NCBI GenBank assembly: GCA_000934385.1
Contig: KN880600.1
Coordinates: forward strand, 1-52,487
DNA from: Cylindrobasidium torrendii FP15055 ss-10
Taxonomy: Eukaryota > Basidiomycota > Agaricomycetes > Agaricales > Physalacriaceae
Reading direction: 5' to 3'
Length of the DNA: 52,487 nt
Shown in pieces: positions 49,301 through 52,487 of this stretch. Both the position numbers and the translations under genes were made by a program. The notes below the pieces were generated by a model. The model was not told where the DNA came from. It ran no database searches and was given only the letters and a program-made list of their open reading frames with translations. Numbering within the stretch: position 1 is the stretch's first letter; each line of letters starts with the position of its first letter.

Positions 49301-51581
49301 CCGGGAGCTTCCTCATGCCGGATGTCTTTGACTTTGTGGTGGTTTCTCTTTCGCAGGCCACTGGTCTCTTGTCAGAGTCGTTGCCGGCGCAAGTCCCAAC
49401 ATATCCAGTAGTCGATGTGGAGGGACAGAATGTGACGGTGTCAAACTTGAGCGTCACCTTTGGAACGAATTTCAAGGGACAGCTTGCTGCGGTTGTCCTG
49501 TTCAACATCGTGAATGGAAATGGGAATGCGCTGAGGGAGGGATGGACACAGGTGCGTTCAGTCTCCTTGGCACATAGAAAATAACTGACCGTCTGTAGAT
49601 ATTTGAGATGTTCCAGACGCTTTTCTTGCGTTCGCTGCTCCCTACGCGTATGCTTCAGATGGAAGACTTCCTTGGTGGGGTGTCAATGATTCCCTTGCGC
49701 GGCGCACAATCGCAACGGCCACCAGCACGCAACGAGGGTGGCGGGTTGCTGTCGGCGCTGTCCTCCTACCTGATGACACCGTATGCTGCAAACTCGGAGG
49801 TCATGCCTGAAGCAACGGACGCAGATGTGGAGAATACGTTGTGTACGATTGATTGCATTTCGAGCTGTCGGTTGGATGAATTGTACAGTCAAATCATGTA
49901 TGTGACATTTCTTGGTGTGGGAAGGCTGGTGTTGATGAACGTCTACAGGTATCTTGACTTGCCTGCTCTTGTCGCGGCTGTGCGGGCCCTTGAGGCTCTT
50001 GCGCATGAGAGGACCGTAGCAAGACTGAGGCAGGAGGCAGAGGAGGGCGGTGCCCGCGATGAGGAGGTCTTTACGCTGCCGTACGATCCTGCGTCAGTGT
50101 TCTTATTGGAGACGATGGTCAGCGTTGCGACGCAGACGCCGCAGCACATCGACGAAATATGGTGAGTCTTCTGGCTGTTGATCCATTTAAGACTAACCGA
50201 ATAGGCCCATTGTGTTCGAGCATATCTCTGCATTGCTCTCGACACCGGAACAGTATAGTGTCCTACTCGTGGAGCGTGCTGTCGTCGGGCTTTTGAGATT
50301 GTGTTTGCTTCTTGCGCAAGTGGTATGAATGACCATCATGAAAGTCTAGCTGATTGACTGATTCTCTCATCTAGCCCTCCCTGCGCGACCAACTATATGT
50401 GTCCTTTGACCTTCTTGCCGGGCTTAAGCCGGCAATTGCAACTTCGGTGGCTGAGCAGATTATGTCTGGACTCGTGCTCATCGTGCAGAAACATCGCAGT
50501 GTTATCAAGTATGTTGACCGTACCAGTATGTACCATACCTGACTGTTAGCAGCTCCCAAACTGAGTGGAACCTTCTGTTTGTCCTCATTCGCTCAACATT
50601 GTCCCATCCGGAGGCAGCACGACTGGCGTTTGACCTGGTGACAAGCTTGGTGGCGGAGGGCCCAAGCCAGAACATTTCGGTGGATAACTTCCATGGGTTG
50701 GTGCAACTCTTGGAAGGCTTCATTCAGACTGCAGGGGTGTCAGTGGAGAGCCAGCAACAGAGGTCAAGGCGCAGAGAGCCATCGTCGCAACCCCCAACGC
50801 CTCAGGTCGAGCGCGGGAAACATGCGATAGATTTGTTACTGGTGCTCAAGGGGTGGTTGACGAAGGAGGATTTGTCGGTGCTTCCAAGAAGTCATGGTAC
50901 GTTGATCATGAGTACAGGGAGCAATGCATGCTGATCGTTCGATGTAGTTTGGCATCACTTGTGGTTACCGCTATTGACTGCGTTGAGCCGGCAGTCGAGC
51001 AATGCGTCTAGGGAGATACGGTTCAGTGCGATGAGCCATCTTCAACGGATTGTCCTTGGACCGTATGATGTGTTCACGGACTGCGGCGAGGACCAACGGG
51101 AGGAGATATTCAACCGTGTTGCGTTTCCTCTACTCGACGAGTTGTTGAAGCCTCAGGTGTATCAGCGAGATCCATCAGGCATGGTGGAGAGCAGGTTGAG
51201 GGCATCGGCGCTGTTGACGAAGATGTTTATGCATTTCGAGGTGCGGGAGGGTGCGGGAGAGGAGGCGGATATAAGGGTGTTGTGGGTCCAGATATTGGAC
51301 TTGATGGATCGATTGATGAATGCGGGTGGGAGTGAACAACTGGTCGGTTTTCTTGCTAGCCCGTGATTGGCGTCTGACGAAAAGTTCAGGCTGAGGCCAT
51401 CCCGGAGTCGCTGAAGAATGTAATGCTAGTGATGCATGCGACGCAGATGCTGGTACCGCCGAGTGCGGAGGACCAACGCACGCAGAAACAGAAAACTTTG
51501 TGGACAGCGACGGTTGAACGAACGGAACGGTTCCTGCCAGGCTTTTTGAAGCAAGTCATCCCACATGAGGGCGTGCCATAG
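46365..51581 (+). CDS. Sec7-domain ARF-GEF (Gea/GBF1 type)
   Basis: Guanine-nucleotide exchange factor that activates Arf1 on early Golgi membranes for COPI coat assembly. Start ATG 46365 opens MSLPTPRTV and a conserved YSEIVSVTSTMRKNSRWAS segment. An ATG at 46647 falls inside the first intron (46621-46668), whose removal gives MRDVQDITLVPLP. Next come DCB and HUS homology (VRVLVNVLDP-like region, HARF- and MRLSEILRRSAE-type segments). The Sec7 domain includes GVAFFEEHGLI, then FRLPGEAQQISR with the catalytic Glu finger, AFSIIMLNTDLHS and MTYEDYAKNLRGV. HDS helices follow to LPGFLKQVIPHEGVP* at 51581. Roughly 1,400 residues and more than fifteen introns. Confidence 0.95.
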
Positions 51582-52075
51582 AAGGACTACATAGCTTTCG
51601 TCCTGGATACTATGACAATGTGGACTCAGTTTTGGCTGTCGGTAGTAACTTTGCAATTTTAATTTAACCAATCTGCGCGCTCTCCTTGAGAAATGGTGGT
51701 GACTATTGCGCAAGGGAGGACATGGCATTGTGCTTGGTCGTAACACCTATATCTGGGGACTGGGACTCAGTGTTGAAGGTTTATATGTTATGGGCAAGTT
51801 TGCTTCAAAGGCAATGTCTCCGTGCTGATCGAGATTGCCGGCAAGCCTGTATAACCTAGATCTTGCTGGTGCGCCAATCAGGAGATGTTGAGATAGGTGT
51901 GTTGCATCACGTGACCGCGTTTTAATGCGGGCTTGGTGTGCAAGTGGTGTTTCAATATTCGAACGTCCATTGTGATCATGTAAATAATCTTATTGTGACT
52001 GGGTCGCGCTAGTAAGTGCCACCCGCAGGTTGCGACAGACACATGATCGATCACTCTTTCTTTCCTTCAACCACG
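51582..52075. other. Spacer, no gene
   Basis: 494 bp between the ARF-GEF stop and the F-box frame; nothing recognised. Confidence 0.5.
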
Positions 52076-52411
52076 ATGGCTTTAATTACGTCCATTCCCC
52101 TCGAACTCCTTCAGCATATCTTCCTCTATGCATGCCTGGAAGAAGGATTCATGTACCCACTGCGTCTTGGACGTAATATCCGACCCATGCAACACGTCTT
52201 ACTGCAAGTCTGTCACCATTGGCATAATTCCGTCTGCTCTGCATCGCGGCTATGGTCGTCCGTATGGATCTTTTGGCCGCCCAATTACGAGATTGTCGAC
52301 TCGGAGAAGATTCAACGAATCCTGCAAGATGTTGTTCGGCGCTCGAGGACCGCTCTACTTGACATTGCTCTGACCGGCGACGCCTGGGATAGTTTCATTG
52401 CTGGCTCCTAG
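52076..52411 (+). CDS. Short F-box-like protein (possibly truncated)
   Basis: 111 codons from ATG 52076 to TAG 52411. Residues about 6-50 form an F-box-like motif: IPLELLQHIFLYACL, VLLQVCHHWHNSV and SRLWSSVWI. Such proteins couple a target-binding part to SCF ubiquitin ligases. Agaricomycete F-box proteins usually run 400-600 residues with leucine-rich repeats; here the frame stops soon after LLDIALTGD, in what should be the start of the repeats. It may be a gene fragment or a gene cut short by a stop codon. It could also be the first exon of a gene that continues past the window, although no splice donor before the stop is compelling. Confidence 0.6.
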   Translation: MALITSIPLELLQHIFLYACLEEGFMYPLRLGRNIRPMQHVLLQVCHHWHNSVCSASRLWSSVWIFWPPNYEIVDSEKIQRILQDVVRRSRTALLDIALTGDAWDSFIAGS

Positions 52412-52450
52412 AACCTGAGATCTCCCAAATGATAATCTGAGTTTCTAACA

Positions 52451-52474
52451 AGAGAAGAGAAGAGAAGAGAAGAG
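52451..52474. repeat. AAGAG tandem microsatellite
   Basis: Nearly five perfect AGAGA/AAGAG pentamers, purine-only, near the right edge. Too short to say more. Confidence 0.8.
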
Positions 52475-52487
52475 CCGTTCGTTCGAG

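Overview
The window is nuclear DNA of a filamentous basidiomycete, most likely a plant-matter-degrading agaricomycete. Genes are dense and broken by many 45-60 nt GT..AG introns with CTNAY-type branch sites. The gene families fit: GH6 cellulases with a CBM1 module, GH55 glucanase, a multicopper oxidase, a class I sesquiterpene synthase, a class II-type P450, an arrestin-like protein and small Cys-rich secreted proteins. I found 24 protein-coding genes and no convincing RNA gene, transposon or CRISPR array. All exon maps were worked out by hand from splice sites, reading phase and family knowledge; none is backed by transcripts or database searches.

Layout. 0.4-1.6 kb: a C2H2 zinc-finger regulator (-). 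2.9-11.1 kb: two paralogous genes of unknown function (+) enclose a divergent P450 (-) / sesquiterpene synthase (+) pair, which looks like a minimal terpenoid locus. 12.0-14.4 kb: a divergent multicopper oxidase (+). 14.8-16.7 kb: glucose-6-phosphate isomerase (-). 18.2-22.2 kb: two GH6 cellobiohydrolases tail to tail; the second carries a C-terminal CBM1. 23.2-25.5 kb: a membrane-anchored calcineurin-like phosphatase (-) head to head with an SPF31/DNAJC8-like J protein (+). 26.2-29.4 kb: GH55 exo-beta-1,3-glucanase (-). 30.0-31.6 kb: an SDR/PRISE-like reductase (-). 32.4-33.6 kb: 3-hydroxyisobutyrate dehydrogenase (-), divergent from an arrestin-like gene (+). 36.1-37.2 kb: a cytochrome b561 protein. 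37.7-38.7 kb: a tandem pair of 80-residue, 8-cysteine secreted proteins.

The right third is conserved housekeeping sequence: TFB3/MAT1 (-) head to head with a WD40 protein (+), GPN2 (-) head to head with a RecQ helicase (+), then a Gea/GBF1-type Sec7 ARF-GEF (+). At the right edge lie a short F-box reading frame and an AAGAG repeat.

The gene products fall into three groups. Extracellular carbon acquisition is represented by GH6 x2, GH55 and the oxidase. Specialised metabolism is represented by the synthase and P450, possibly with help from the SDR. Core functions are transcription and nucleotide-excision repair (TFB3), RNA polymerase II assembly (GPN2), splicing (J protein), DNA repair (RecQ) and Golgi traffic (ARF-GEF). 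The most novel items are the tandem 8-Cys secreted proteins, the enclosed terpene pair with its uncharacterised flanking family, and the GH6 with reversed domain order.
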